A stretch of DNA of 64,000 nt from Shewanella electrodiphila. GTDB lineage: Bacteria; Pseudomonadota; Gammaproteobacteria; Enterobacterales; Shewanellaceae. This document shows, in pieces, positions 44,940 to 54,525 of this stretch. The position numbers were made by a program, and so were the translations under genes. Within the stretch, counting starts at the first letter, position 1; each line of letters starts with the position of its first letter. The stretch covers positions 124,001 through 188,000 of the forward strand of contig NZ_JAKIKU010000001.1 in NCBI RefSeq assembly GCF_023283985.1. Direction: 5' to 3'. A model generated the notes under the pieces. That model was not told where the DNA came from, did not search any database, and saw nothing but the letters and a program-made list of their open reading frames with translations.

Positions 44940-46634
44940 ATGAATAAACTTAGTTTGTCTTTATATGCTTTGGCGTGCATGACGAGTTTAAGCCCACTGG
45001 CGGCAATTTCAGCAGAAACACCACCTAAATTAATCCTACAAATTACCGTAGATGGTCTACGAGGTGATTTACTGGATCGCTACAAACATAACTTTGGTGA
45101 TAATGGGTTTAAGTATCTGCTTGATGAAGGCACTCATTATACTAATGCCCATTATCAACACAGTAACACTGAAACGATTGTAGGCCACGTATCGCTTGCG
45201 ACAGGCGCGACACCCAGTGTGCATGGCATGGTGGGTAATGTTTGGTATGACCGAAGCCAAGAACGCCTCGTTTATAATGTTGAAGATGAAAATTATCATA
45301 TGTTGTCAGCGAATGCTGGCGTTGATAAATCAACTGAAATAGATCCAACTCAGAAGACGGCTTTAATGGATGGACGTTCTCCAATTCCAATGCTGAGTAC
45401 TACGTTTTCTGACGAGCTGATGGTGGCGACCAATGGTCAATCAAAAGTGTACTCCGTATCCGTAAAAGATCGTGGCGCGATTTCACTTGCAGGGCATATG
45501 GGAAAAGCTTTTTGGTTTTCTAAGAGTCAAGGTGAGTTTGCCACCAGTAACTATTATTACCCGCAATATCCTCAGTGGGTTAATGATTGGAATGACAGTA
45601 AGCTTTACAAGCGTTACTCAGACAAAAGTTGGCAGTTAAGTTTAGCGAAAAAAGAATACACCTTAGTCGATTCATCCGCGACTCATAAAATTGACCTAGC
45701 AGGATTTAATAACCAATTTCCTCACCCTTACGGTGCAGGTGATAGTAAGTATTTCACGACAAAATTAACCTTAAGCCCTGCAGGGGATGAGCTGACTGCA
45801 GATTTTGCTAAAACCTTATTATCTAAAGAAGCATTAGGACAAAATAAGCATACTGACTTTTTAGCGGTGAGTTTCTCGTCTAATGATTATGTCGTGCATA
45901 TGTTTGGCTCTAATAGTCTGGAAACCGAAGATAATTTACTGCGTTTGGATAAAACCCTTGCAGATCTATTCAGTCATGTTGATAAGCAAGTCGGTCTAGA
46001 AAATACTTTGATAGTGTTATCGGCAGATCATGGTGTGCCTGAAACTGCGCCACATGTGCATGATATCGGGTATCACGATGCGGGATACTTTGAAGTTGAT
46101 AGCTTATTAAACCAAGGGGTTAAAAAACGCTTAAAACAAGAGTTTGGTTTAAATGATGATGTAATAACTTTGTTTTCAGAGCCTTATATTTATTTAGACC
46201 GTGAATTAATTGCCAAAAAGAATCTGTCTCTTGCACAAGTGCAAACCGCGATAGCCCAAGAAGTGATGAAAGTAAAAGGGGTCGAAATGGCCATTACGTC
46301 GACTGATATTGAGTTGAATAATGTTCCGCCAACCCGAGTCGGGCAGCTGGTAATGAACAACCATCATCGACAGCGTTCTGGCGACGTTTATATCGTGTTT
46401 GCTCCACGTAAGTATATTAATGATTTAGAAGGTTTGGTTATCGCATCTAAACACGGTTCACCTTGGCGATACGATACCCATGTACCAATTATTTTTGCTG
46501 GGTATAATATTAAAGGTCAACGCATTGATCGTGAGGTGACACCATATGACATTGCGCCAACCTTATCGAATAAATTACGGATCACTCAACCTAGCTGTGC
46601 AACAGGGCAAGTGCTTGAAGAAGTAAGTCGATAA
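44940..46634 (+). CDS. PafA-type alkaline phosphatase superfamily enzyme
   Basis: The protein has 564 residues with a signal peptide ending ISA (about residue 25). The metal Asp lies in LQITVDGLRGD, and the nucleophile is Thr in HSNTETIVGHVSLATGA. GMVGNVWYDR (Asn) and SVSVKDRGAI (Lys and Arg) are the substrate-binding residues that characterise PafA-like phosphate monoesterases; VLSADHGVPE and KHGSPWRYDTHVPI complete the metal site. These are periplasmic, Ca-independent, broad-specificity phosphatases. CGGAG precedes the ATG. It follows the FGE-like lipoprotein and precedes a small membrane protein. Confidence 0.9.
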   Translation: MNKLSLSLYALACMTSLSPLAAISAETPPKLILQITVDGLRGDLLDRYKHNFGDNGFKYLLDEGTHYTNAHYQHSNTETIVGHVSLATGATPSVHGMVGNVWYDRSQERLVYNVEDENYHMLSANAGVDKSTEIDPTQKTALMDGRSPIPMLSTTFSDELMVATNGQSKVYSVSVKDRGAISLAGHMGKAFWFSKSQGEFATSNYYYPQYPQWVNDWNDSKLYKRYSDKSWQLSLAKKEYTLVDSSATHKIDLAGFNNQFPHPYGAGDSKYFTTKLTLSPAGDELTADFAKTLLSKEALGQNKHTDFLAVSFSSNDYVVHMFGSNSLETEDNLLRLDKTLADLFSHVDKQVGLENTLIVLSADHGVPETAPHVHDIGYHDAGYFEVDSLLNQGVKKRLKQEFGLNDDVITLFSEPYIYLDRELIAKKNLSLAQVQTAIAQEVMKVKGVEMAITSTDIELNNVPPTRVGQLVMNNHHRQRSGDVYIVFAPRKYINDLEGLVIASKHGSPWRYDTHVPIIFAGYNIKGQRIDREVTPYDIAPTLSNKLRITQPSCATGQVLEEVSR

Positions 46635-46680
46635 ACACTCAATACAGAAATAGTAATTTTACTCAAAACAAAGGAATGAT

Positions 46681-47091
46681 ATGAACGGTGCAGGTGGAAC
46701 ATCAGGTGGGATTGGCTCATTTTTTATTGGATTAATTATGATGTGTGGTGGCTTTTATATGCTATTAAAAGCGATAAAAGTGACCAGTTCATTCGGCTTT
46801 AGCCATAGCCTTTATAATGTGGGCGGGGTTGGGTTAACCAGTGGCATGATCATGATCCCATTCATGTTTGGTATTGGACTGATGTTTTATAATGCTAAGA
46901 ATATCTTTGGCTGGATCCTCTCTTTTGGTTCATTAGTCGGCTTGATATTTGGTGTGATAAGTTCAATCAATTTCCGCTTTAGCCATATGAGCGCGTTCGA
47001 TTTAATCGTTATATTGGTGTTAAGTGTCGGTGGGTTAGGGATATTTCTACGCTCGTTAAAAAGTATAGAAAAAAGATACCCTGATGCTTAA
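46681..47091 (+). CDS. Small four-helix membrane protein, unknown
   Basis: The protein has 136 residues. Predicted helices lie at about 12-32, 50-70, 73-93 and 104-122; a Gly-rich start (NGAGGTSGGIGS) precedes the first. AAAGGAATGAT is a good ribosome site. No family is recognised. It is 46 bases after the PafA-type gene on the same strand and could belong to that transcript. Confidence 0.7.
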   Translation: MNGAGGTSGGIGSFFIGLIMMCGGFYMLLKAIKVTSSFGFSHSLYNVGGVGLTSGMIMIPFMFGIGLMFYNAKNIFGWILSFGSLVGLIFGVISSINFRFSHMSAFDLIVILVLSVGGLGIFLRSLKSIEKRYPDA

Positions 47092-47115
47092 TGCTGTAAA
47101 TATGGTGATGTGTCG

Positions 47116-47637
47116 TTAACAGCCATTGGTGACGACATTAATAATAGGTCTTGCACTTGCTGAAGTAGCTTGTCGATAACGTAAATAGCAAGCTGCTTGA
47201 CCTGCATCTTCAGTGATAACGCCATGCCAATAAATCCAAGCGCCTGCAAATACACTAGGGCGTTTATTCCAATCCCCTTCTGGGAAGTCCATTAGTAAAT
47301 CAATACCTGCAGCGGTGCCATCTGGATAACCGTAGGCTAGCTCTATATCAATATTGTTAATGCTTAGAGTTGATGTGGCTAGTTTTTCAACGCCAGCGAT
47401 AGATGCTTTTGAATAGGTTAGTGTTGCAGCCGACTGCATGGCACTTTCCATTCCATCCATTGTTGCGACAATAGAATCTTTTCTAAAGTCAATAAATTTG
47501 CTGCTAGCTACTATGGCTAAAATAGCCAATATAATGATAACCACAACCAGTTCAATTAATGTGAAACCAAATGATTTTTTCGAATAACTGAATTGGGCTG
47601 AGTGATTTTTAGGTGAGCAAAATAATGTTTTATTCAT
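47116..47637 (-). CDS. Orphan type IV pseudopilin (MSHA-like)
   Basis: The protein has 173 residues. The class III signal KKSFG|FTLIELVVVIIILAILAI shows the prepilin peptidase site (Gly before, Phe after) and Glu at +5 of the mature chain, here quoted in parts. The globular part contains two Cys (QAACYLRYR and the final NGC) that can form the C-terminal disulfide loop of MshA-like pilins. It stands alone, without other pilus genes, and may be an accessory minor pilin. A second, broken member of the family is at 56317-56865. Confidence 0.87.
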   Translation of the reverse strand: MNKTLFCSPKNHSAQFSYSKKSFGFTLIELVVVIIILAILAIVASSKFIDFRKDSIVATMDGMESAMQSAATLTYSKASIAGVEKLATSTLSINNIDIELAYGYPDGTAAGIDLLMDFPEGDWNKRPSVFAGAWIYWHGVITEDAGQAACYLRYRQATSASARPIINVVTNGC

Positions 47638-47811
47638 ATATTTAAAAATGTATTTCTATGTAATGTTATTATTTTTGGCTTACTTATGTTGTTAACAATA
47701 GTAGCAGCATTTAAGGTTGTGTTGATACATAACGCCGATTGATAATACATCTACATTACTTGTTTTTGTTGTTATTATCCTAATTAACTTAGTTTCTGGT
47801 GGATGTAAACT

Positions 47812-49611
47812 GTGCCGAATTCAAAAGAGAGAGCGTCAACAGAGGCTCTCTTATCTAATACTTCCTCTTCTATTGCTGTATTACCTTGGATATTTGATTT
47901 TCTCAAACCTTATAAACTAAAAGTGTTTGCAGCAATAATCTTTTTGTTTATTGGCTCCTTTGCTTGGCTTTCTTTAGGTCAAGGCGTGCGGATGATGGTG
48001 GATGAAGGCTTCTTGGCTGATAACGCTGAGCGCCTTAATGAAATTGTACTGTTCATATTAGTCATCACGGCCATTAGCGGCAGTGCCGTATTTTGTCGTT
48101 TTTACTTAATGACCTGGCTTGGCGAACGAGTTATCGCTGATATTCGTTTGACTGTTTACAACCATTTATTGAATTTATCCCCTGCATTTTTTGCCGAGCA
48201 GCGTACTGGTGAAGTCATATCAAGGTTTACCGCTGACAGCACACTATTACAAAGTGTTGTTGGCAGTAGTTTATCAATGGCATTTCGCTCAACTGTGACA
48301 GTGCTCGGTGCTATTGTGATGATGGCGATAACCAGCCTTAAACTTACAGGACTAGTGTTACTCGCTGTGCCAATGGTGTTTATTCCGGTGATCTTTTTAG
48401 GCAAAAAAGTGCGTCAGTATTCACGTAAAAGCCAAGATAAAGTCGGTGATTTAGGCGCATACATTGATGAAACTCTGCATGAGATCCATACCGTGCAGGC
48501 TTATGGGCATGAGCGTAAAGATAGAACCGAGTTTAATAGCCAAGTTGAATCGGTTATGACCGCAGCGAAAGGGCGAATTTTATATCGCTCAATTTTAATC
48601 TCGTCAGTGATGTTCTTAAGTATTGCAGCAATAGCCTTGGTTTTGTGGGTAGGCGCACAAGATGTAATGCAAAATAATATCAGTGCGGGTGAATTGTCTG
48701 CCTTTATGTTTTACGCGGTGATGGCAGCAGGTTCAGTTGCCACAATCAGCGAAGTCTTTAGTGAAATACAGCGTGCTTCAGGGGCTGCAGAAAGACTGAT
48801 TGAGTTAGTACATACTCCGCTTGATATCCCCGAAGTGACAACCCCTATAGTTTTACCTGCCAACATCAATGGGTGTTTGAGTCTTGAAGCGCTTCGTTTT
48901 GCCTATCCAAGTAGTAAAGAAGACGTCATTAAAGGCATTGACCTTACTATATCAGCAGGCGAAAGGGTGGCATTAGTGGGCGAGAGTGGTGCAGGTAAAA
49001 GCACGCTGTTTGAGCTATTACTACGCTTTTATCAGCCTAAAGCAGGTTTGGTTAAGTTAGACGATATTGATGTATCGAGGTTAAGCCTAGAGCAGCTTAG
49101 GGCGCAATATGCATTGGTGCCTCAAGAGTCAGTCATATTTGCCACGAGTGTATTTGAAAACGTGCGCTACGGTCGTATTGATGCAACAAAAGAGCAAGTG
49201 CAGCAAGCTTGCATTACCGCAAAAGCGGATGAGTTTATTCAGGAGTTATCGGACGGTTATGATACTTATCTTGGTGAGCGTGGGGTTAAGTTATCAGGTG
49301 GACAAAAACAGCGTATTGCCATTGCTAGGGCAATATTAGCCGATAGACCAATATTGTTATTAGATGAAGCCACGAGTGCGTTAGATGCTGTGAGTGAAGT
49401 CAAGGTTAAGCAAGGGTTAGACAACCTAATGCAGGGGAGAACAACGCTAATTATCGCTCATCGACTCGCGACAGTGATTAATGCCGACAGAATTGTCGTG
49501 CTTGAAAAAGGCCAAATAGTTGCCATAGGGACACATCAAGAGCTAATGCAGTCTAGTGATGTTTACCAAGAGTTTGCCAGCTTGCAGTTACTGACAGAGC
49601 AGAGTGGTTAA
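47812..49611 (+). CDS. ABC exporter half-transporter (MsbA-like)
   Basis: The protein has 599 residues, GTG start. The membrane domain (about 25-320, six helices) is fused to an ATPase domain (350-595) with Walker A GESGAGKST, signature LSGGQKQRIAIARAI, Walker B ILLLDEATSALD and the switch His in IIAHRLAT. This is the homodimeric lipid/drug/peptide exporter architecture; the substrate is not evident. Single-gene unit, ended by a terminator shared with the convergent ligase gene. GGTGGAT lies upstream of the GTG. Confidence 0.92.
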   Translation: MPNSKERASTEALLSNTSSSIAVLPWIFDFLKPYKLKVFAAIIFLFIGSFAWLSLGQGVRMMVDEGFLADNAERLNEIVLFILVITAISGSAVFCRFYLMTWLGERVIADIRLTVYNHLLNLSPAFFAEQRTGEVISRFTADSTLLQSVVGSSLSMAFRSTVTVLGAIVMMAITSLKLTGLVLLAVPMVFIPVIFLGKKVRQYSRKSQDKVGDLGAYIDETLHEIHTVQAYGHERKDRTEFNSQVESVMTAAKGRILYRSILISSVMFLSIAAIALVLWVGAQDVMQNNISAGELSAFMFYAVMAAGSVATISEVFSEIQRASGAAERLIELVHTPLDIPEVTTPIVLPANINGCLSLEALRFAYPSSKEDVIKGIDLTISAGERVALVGESGAGKSTLFELLLRFYQPKAGLVKLDDIDVSRLSLEQLRAQYALVPQESVIFATSVFENVRYGRIDATKEQVQQACITAKADEFIQELSDGYDTYLGERGVKLSGGQKQRIAIARAILADRPILLLDEATSALDAVSEVKVKQGLDNLMQGRTTLIIAHRLATVINADRIVVLEKGQIVAIGTHQELMQSSDVYQEFASLQLLTEQSG

Positions 49612-49666
49612 TCGTAATCGTAATTGACATGAGTTAAGCAATAACAACAAGAGTGTTAACATAAGC

Positions 49667-49702
49667 AAACGCCACTATCTAAGCTGATAGTGGCGTTTTT
49701 TA
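49667..49702. terminator. Terminator between the ABC exporter and acyl-CoA ligase genes
   Basis: AAACGCCACTATC (49667-49679) pairs with GATAGTGGCGTTT (49686-49698), loop TAAGCT, then T run on the plus strand; the minus strand has a weaker T run. Confidence 0.9.
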
Positions 49703-49740
49703 TTAAGACTTGCCAATGAAATATTAGCGACTTAATGAGA

Positions 49741-51339
49741 TTACTTTCTGAGTTCACGCCTTAGAATTTTGCCCACAGTACTTTTAGGTAACTGGGGTGT
49801 AAATTCAATGATGCGCGGTACTTTATAAGCGGTTAATTGACTGCGGCAATAGTCAGATATTTGTTGCTTAGTTTGCGCTTCATCAGTTGTCGCTTCTTTT
49901 AATACAATAACAGCTTTGACTGCTTCACCTGACTTATCATCTGCTACACCGACAACTGCACATTCAAGTACTAATTCATTTTGCGATAATACGTCTTCAA
50001 CTTCGTTAGGGTACACATTAAAGCCAGATACGATGATCATGTCTTTTTTACGGTCAACTATTTTATGAAAGCCATCAGCTGTCGCGACAGCAATATCACC
50101 GGTTTTAAAGAAACCATCTTGGGTCATAACTTTGGCTGTTTCAGCTGGCTGTTGCCAATAGCCTTGCATAACTTGTGGCCCTTTTACTGCTAATTCACCC
50201 GCATCTGCGAGTGGTACTTCTTCATCATTGATATCAAGGATCTTTACTTGAGTCTCAAGTACGGGTTTACCTATGGTACCTAGCTGCTGAAAACCCGGAG
50301 CATTAAGGCTTACAACTGGTGATGTCTCTGATAAACCGTAACCTTCTGAGATCATGCAATTGGTGGTTTGTTGCCAAATATTGGCTGCAGCGCTAGTGAG
50401 AGCGGTACCACCAGAGATAGTAATGGTTAACTTACTGAAGTCGAGAGCTTGAAATTCTGGCTGGTGGCATAAGCCAACAAATAAGGTATTTAGGCCGGCA
50501 AAACCTGTAAATGGGTAGCTGGCCATGGTCTTTATAAGGCCACTAATATCACGTGGGTTTGGAATGAGTACCGAGCAGCTGCCTGATTCAAAATACAGGA
50601 CTAGATTCACCATGAATGCATAGATGTGATATATCGGTAAAGGCGCAACAAAAATATCTTCTCCTGGCGTCATGGTGCTAGCGATACGAGATTTAACTTG
50701 CGCAGAGTTAGCTAACATATTGCGATGACTTAACATTGCGCCTTTTGATAACCCTGTGGTGCCACCAGTGTATTGCAGTGCGGCAAGATCAGTTTGTAAT
50801 GGTTTTACTGGGGTGTAATTTGATTGCGCGCCAAGTGCGAGCATCTGATTAAATTCAATCTTTTCAAATGGGGTATCAGCTTGAGGTTGTGGATTAATCA
50901 AGTCCAATGCATGCGTACTAATAACTAACGATACTGAAGTTTGTTCAATGACGTTATTTAGTGTTGGCAGTAAATCCGATAACACCACCAAGGCTTTGGC
51001 ACCAGAATCATTAAATTGATGAATTAATTCACGCTCGGTATATAACGGGTTGGTATTAACAATAATCAGCCCTGCTCGAATCGCCCCGTAAGCTGCAATG
51101 ACAAATTGGGTAATATTGGGAAGTTGAATTGCAATTCTATCTCCCACTTCAAGTCCACTGTGTTGCTGTAAGTAAGTGGCAAAATGACGTGATGCTGCTT
51201 CAATCTCATTAAAAGTGGTTTGCTTGCCCAAACAGGCGTAAGCGACATTGTCTCCATACTGCTGACAAGTTTGTTCAATTAAATCTACCAGCGATTGATA
51301 CTTTTCTAGGTTTAGTATTGTATCTGCGTCGTATGCCAT
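49741..51339 (-). CDS. Long-chain acyl-CoA ligase-like AMP-binding enzyme
   Basis: About 532 residues from ATG 51339 (MAYDADTILNLEKYQSL), which has AAGGTG in front; an upstream in-frame ATG would add 13 residues. ANL superfamily motifs are present: YTGGTTGLSKGAMLSHRN (P-loop), ISEGYGLSETSPVVSLN, GFFKTGDIA and the C-terminal PKSTVGKILRREL with the catalytic Lys. Its closest character is FadD-like long-chain fatty acid activation; shorter or unusual acyl substrates cannot be excluded. Two conserved sites for ATP (Thr-rich loop, GYGLSE) are intact. Confidence 0.88.
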   Translation of the reverse strand: MAYDADTILNLEKYQSLVDLIEQTCQQYGDNVAYACLGKQTTFNEIEAASRHFATYLQQHSGLEVGDRIAIQLPNITQFVIAAYGAIRAGLIIVNTNPLYTERELIHQFNDSGAKALVVLSDLLPTLNNVIEQTSVSLVISTHALDLINPQPQADTPFEKIEFNQMLALGAQSNYTPVKPLQTDLAALQYTGGTTGLSKGAMLSHRNMLANSAQVKSRIASTMTPGEDIFVAPLPIYHIYAFMVNLVLYFESGSCSVLIPNPRDISGLIKTMASYPFTGFAGLNTLFVGLCHQPEFQALDFSKLTITISGGTALTSAAANIWQQTTNCMISEGYGLSETSPVVSLNAPGFQQLGTIGKPVLETQVKILDINDEEVPLADAGELAVKGPQVMQGYWQQPAETAKVMTQDGFFKTGDIAVATADGFHKIVDRKKDMIIVSGFNVYPNEVEDVLSQNELVLECAVVGVADDKSGEAVKAVIVLKEATTDEAQTKQQISDYCRSQLTAYKVPRIIEFTPQLPKSTVGKILRRELRK

Positions 51340-51819
51340 GGTTATCACCTTTATTGTGTTTGTTCTTCTGATAATCAAACGAGCGTTTAGATTAGAGCTA
51401 TTGTGCTCAAAAGGTCAACAGAATTCGCGATATATTTTTATTATCACATTAATATATATAGAGTTTTTACTCTACATATGTGGTTTTATACTTGTACAAC
51501 GAAGGTATTAATGCTGGTTTTTTAAACTAAATAAAGTTATCTGGGTGGTGTTACTAATTAAGTAACGCCTAATCTGCAGGTTAATGTGCTGCTTAGTTGT
51601 ATTTTTCTATATGCATTCAGTTAATTTATCTTTTTTATTGACTGAAAGGCGTTGATTATTTTGATGAATAATAGAAATTATTAGCAATTGTGTTTTATTT
51701 GTTATAAAAATGTAACTGCAAATGGAGTTACTTCATTTTGGGAGAGACGATGTTTACGTCATTGAATTGATTTAAACACCTGTCACAAGCATGAAATTAT
51801 AATAAATAAAGAGACACCA
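51340..51819. other. Divergent regulatory region upstream of the TonB receptor
   Basis: About 480 AT-rich bases with no gene. GTAACT (51712-51717) and AGTTAC (51726-51731) form a small inverted repeat about 90 bases before the receptor start. No clear Fur box or -35/-10 pair could be placed. Confidence 0.4.
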
Positions 51820-54432
51820 ATGATGACTAATTTAAAGAAAAGGAAGTTTGGCTTAAATTCATTAAGCCTTGCTGTAACAGTGGCTTTAGCCGGCTCTGTT
51901 ATGTCAACACAAGCAATGGCCGAAGATGAAGAAGTCGCAGAGAATGTAGAAAAAATTGCTGTTGTGGGTAGTCGCGCTGCACCTCGTTCAGTGGGTGATT
52001 CCCCTGTGCCCATTGATATTATCAGTGCTGATGAGATCCGTAAGTCGGGTAATTCAGACATGTTAGAAATTTTGAAGGGTTCAGTCCCTTCGTTAAATGT
52101 TCATTCAAATCCAATTAGTGATGCAGCTAGTTTGGTTAGACCTGCAAACCTTCGTGGCCTTTCTGCTGACCATACTCTTGTATTAGTTAATGGCAAGCGT
52201 CGTCACCGTTCTTCAGTTATTGCTTTTTTAGGTGGTGGTATTAATGATGGTGCTCACGGACCCGATATCTCAGTTATCCCAAGTATTGCGCTGAAGCAAG
52301 TTGAAGTTCTTCGTGATGGAGCAGCTGCGCAATATGGTTCAGACGCTATTGCGGGTGTAATGAACTTTGAACTTAGAGATGATGCCGATGGTGGCTCAAT
52401 TGAAGTTAAGACTGGTGAATATTACGAAGGCGATGGTGCGACGACAGAAGTTTCTGGTTATGTTGGCATGCCGCTTACTAAAAATGGTTTTGCAAATTTA
52501 AGTTTCCAGTATAAAAATTCAGATGCAACAAGTCGCAGTACTCAACGCCCTGATGCTGCAGCTTTTGCCGATGCAGGTTTGGATGTTGATAACCCTGCTC
52601 AAATTTGGGGCTCTCCAGAAATTAGTGATGATATATCTATCTTTGGTAACTTTGGCATAGAGCTAGACGAATACTCAGAAGCGTATTTGTTTGGTAACTA
52701 TTCTGAGCGTGATGTGAAAGGTGGATTTTACTATCGTAACCCTCACAATCGTCCGGGTGTTTATTCAAATGATGATGGTGCGACGCTACTTGTGGGTGAT
52801 TTAACCCCAGGTCCTGTGGGTCAAGTGAATGATGGTCTAGGTTTAGGTGATGGCATAGATTGTCCTGTTATCGACATTACCTCTGCTGATGTGACCTCAC
52901 AAGCTAATTATATTAATGGAATTCAAGATAACCCAAATTGTTTTGCGTTTAATAAAATGATCCCAGGTGGTTTTACTCCGAACTTTGGTGGCAATATTGT
53001 TGATACTTCAATTGTTGCAGGTACCAATGGTGAGTTCCAAATGGATTTCCTTAAAGGCATTACCTATGATTTTAGTGGTTCATACGGCAGCAATGCGTCT
53101 AGATATGAAATCGTTAATACTGTAAATGCTTCTTTAGGTCCTGATACTCCACGTGATTTTAGCCCTGGTAAATATATTCAAACTGAGTGGAACTTCAATG
53201 CCGATTTCGTTAAATATGTTGATTTTGGATTATCGGGTGATGTGAGTTTTGCCGCAGGTTTAGAGTGGCATGATGAAACATTTGAAGTTATTGCTGGTGA
53301 CGAGGCTTCTTTCAAAGTGGGCCCATTAACGGATCAAGGTTTCGGTATTGGCTCTAACGGCTTCCCTGGATTTCAGCCATCGGCAGCTGGTGAATATAAC
53401 AGCAAAAACAAAGCGATTTATTTAGATTCTAGCGTTCCATTTACTGATGATTTCTTAGCTGAATTTGCAGTACGTTTTGAAGATTATGATTCATTTGGTT
53501 CAACCACAAACTATAAAGTGGCTGCAAACTGGAACATTGTTGATGAATTTGCTATTCGTGGTTCATTCAATACAGGTTTCAGAGCGCCAACTGTTGGTCA
53601 AGCAAACGTTAGTAATGTTCAAACAAACTTATCAGATGGTGTGTTAGTAGACTCTGCGTTACTTCCGCCTACTAACCCAATTTCAGCACAGTTGGGTGGT
53701 GAAGAACTATCCCCTGAAGAATCACAAAGCTTTACCTTTGGTGGTATTTATACCCAAGGTGATTTCTTCTTAACTGTCGATTATTACAACATTGAAGTTG
53801 AAGACCGTATCAGCCAATCTGATAAAATCACCTTAACAGATGCAGATAAAGAAGCATTAAAAGCAGCCGGTGTACCAAACGTAGATGGTTTGTCGCAAGT
53901 GAGTTTCTTTACCAATGATTTTGATACAACCACTCAAGGTATTGATGTTGTAGCAAACTACTCTGCTGAATTATTCGCTGGAGACTCGACCTTTGCTCTT
54001 GCCTATAACTGGAACGAAACAGAAGTTGATAGCTTTTCAGATATCACTGGTGACTTTAAAGTTGCTCGTTTAGAAAATGATTTACCTAATCATCGTGCGA
54101 CCTTCACGTGGGGGCAAAACTGGGATAGTTTCGGACTATTTACGCGACTTAATTACTTTGGTGAATTCCAAGGCGTTCACGTAGATTATGATGCAACAGC
54201 GATTACTGGAAGTGCTGCAGTAACAGTAGATATGGAATTTAGTTACTACATTAATGAATCATTTACTGTTGCAGTAGGGGCACAAAACTTATTTGACCAA
54301 GAAGCTGAAAAGTTAGCATTTGAGGATGCTACGGGTATTCCAAATAATAACTGGGGTGGACAATACTATGAAACCTCTCCGTTTGGATTTAATGGCGGCT
54401 ACTACTATTTGAAAGGTTCATACAACTTTTAA
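51820..54432 (+). CDS. TonB-dependent outer-membrane receptor
   Basis: The protein has 870 residues. The signal peptide ends QAMA (about residue 34); the TonB box region is KIAVVGSRA. The plug domain (about 55-180) includes PANLRGLSADHTLVLVNGKR and VLRDGAAAQYGSDAIAGVMNF; a 22-strand barrel follows, with GSFNTGFRAPTVGQANVS and a terminal aromatic (YYYLKGSYNF). Such receptors import ferric chelates, vitamin B12, or carbohydrates using TonB energy. The ligand is not evident and no transport partner is adjacent. Unlike the receptor in the alginate cluster, this one is intact. Confidence 0.93.
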   Translation: MMTNLKKRKFGLNSLSLAVTVALAGSVMSTQAMAEDEEVAENVEKIAVVGSRAAPRSVGDSPVPIDIISADEIRKSGNSDMLEILKGSVPSLNVHSNPISDAASLVRPANLRGLSADHTLVLVNGKRRHRSSVIAFLGGGINDGAHGPDISVIPSIALKQVEVLRDGAAAQYGSDAIAGVMNFELRDDADGGSIEVKTGEYYEGDGATTEVSGYVGMPLTKNGFANLSFQYKNSDATSRSTQRPDAAAFADAGLDVDNPAQIWGSPEISDDISIFGNFGIELDEYSEAYLFGNYSERDVKGGFYYRNPHNRPGVYSNDDGATLLVGDLTPGPVGQVNDGLGLGDGIDCPVIDITSADVTSQANYINGIQDNPNCFAFNKMIPGGFTPNFGGNIVDTSIVAGTNGEFQMDFLKGITYDFSGSYGSNASRYEIVNTVNASLGPDTPRDFSPGKYIQTEWNFNADFVKYVDFGLSGDVSFAAGLEWHDETFEVIAGDEASFKVGPLTDQGFGIGSNGFPGFQPSAAGEYNSKNKAIYLDSSVPFTDDFLAEFAVRFEDYDSFGSTTNYKVAANWNIVDEFAIRGSFNTGFRAPTVGQANVSNVQTNLSDGVLVDSALLPPTNPISAQLGGEELSPEESQSFTFGGIYTQGDFFLTVDYYNIEVEDRISQSDKITLTDADKEALKAAGVPNVDGLSQVSFFTNDFDTTTQGIDVVANYSAELFAGDSTFALAYNWNETEVDSFSDITGDFKVARLENDLPNHRATFTWGQNWDSFGLFTRLNYFGEFQGVHVDYDATAITGSAAVTVDMEFSYYINESFTVAVGAQNLFDQEAEKLAFEDATGIPNNNWGGQYYETSPFGFNGGYYYLKGSYNF

Positions 54433-54446
54433 GCTAGTTTAGTTTC

Positions 54447-54479
54447 AAAAAAACCTTGCCAGTTGGCAAGGTTTTTTTA
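54447..54479. terminator. Bidirectional terminator after the TonB receptor
   Basis: AAACCTTGCC (54451-54460) pairs with GGCAAGGTTT (54465-54474), loop AGTT, with an A run before and a T run after, so it can act on both convergent transcripts. Confidence 0.92.
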
Positions 54480-54525
54480 TTGGCTGATAGGTAGGTTTAC
54501 ATTTAACTTATCTTAATCAGACTGA

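Noticed and set aside
51783..52061. Minus-strand frame over the TonB receptor 5' end
   Set aside because: Mirror frame of a strongly supported receptor gene.
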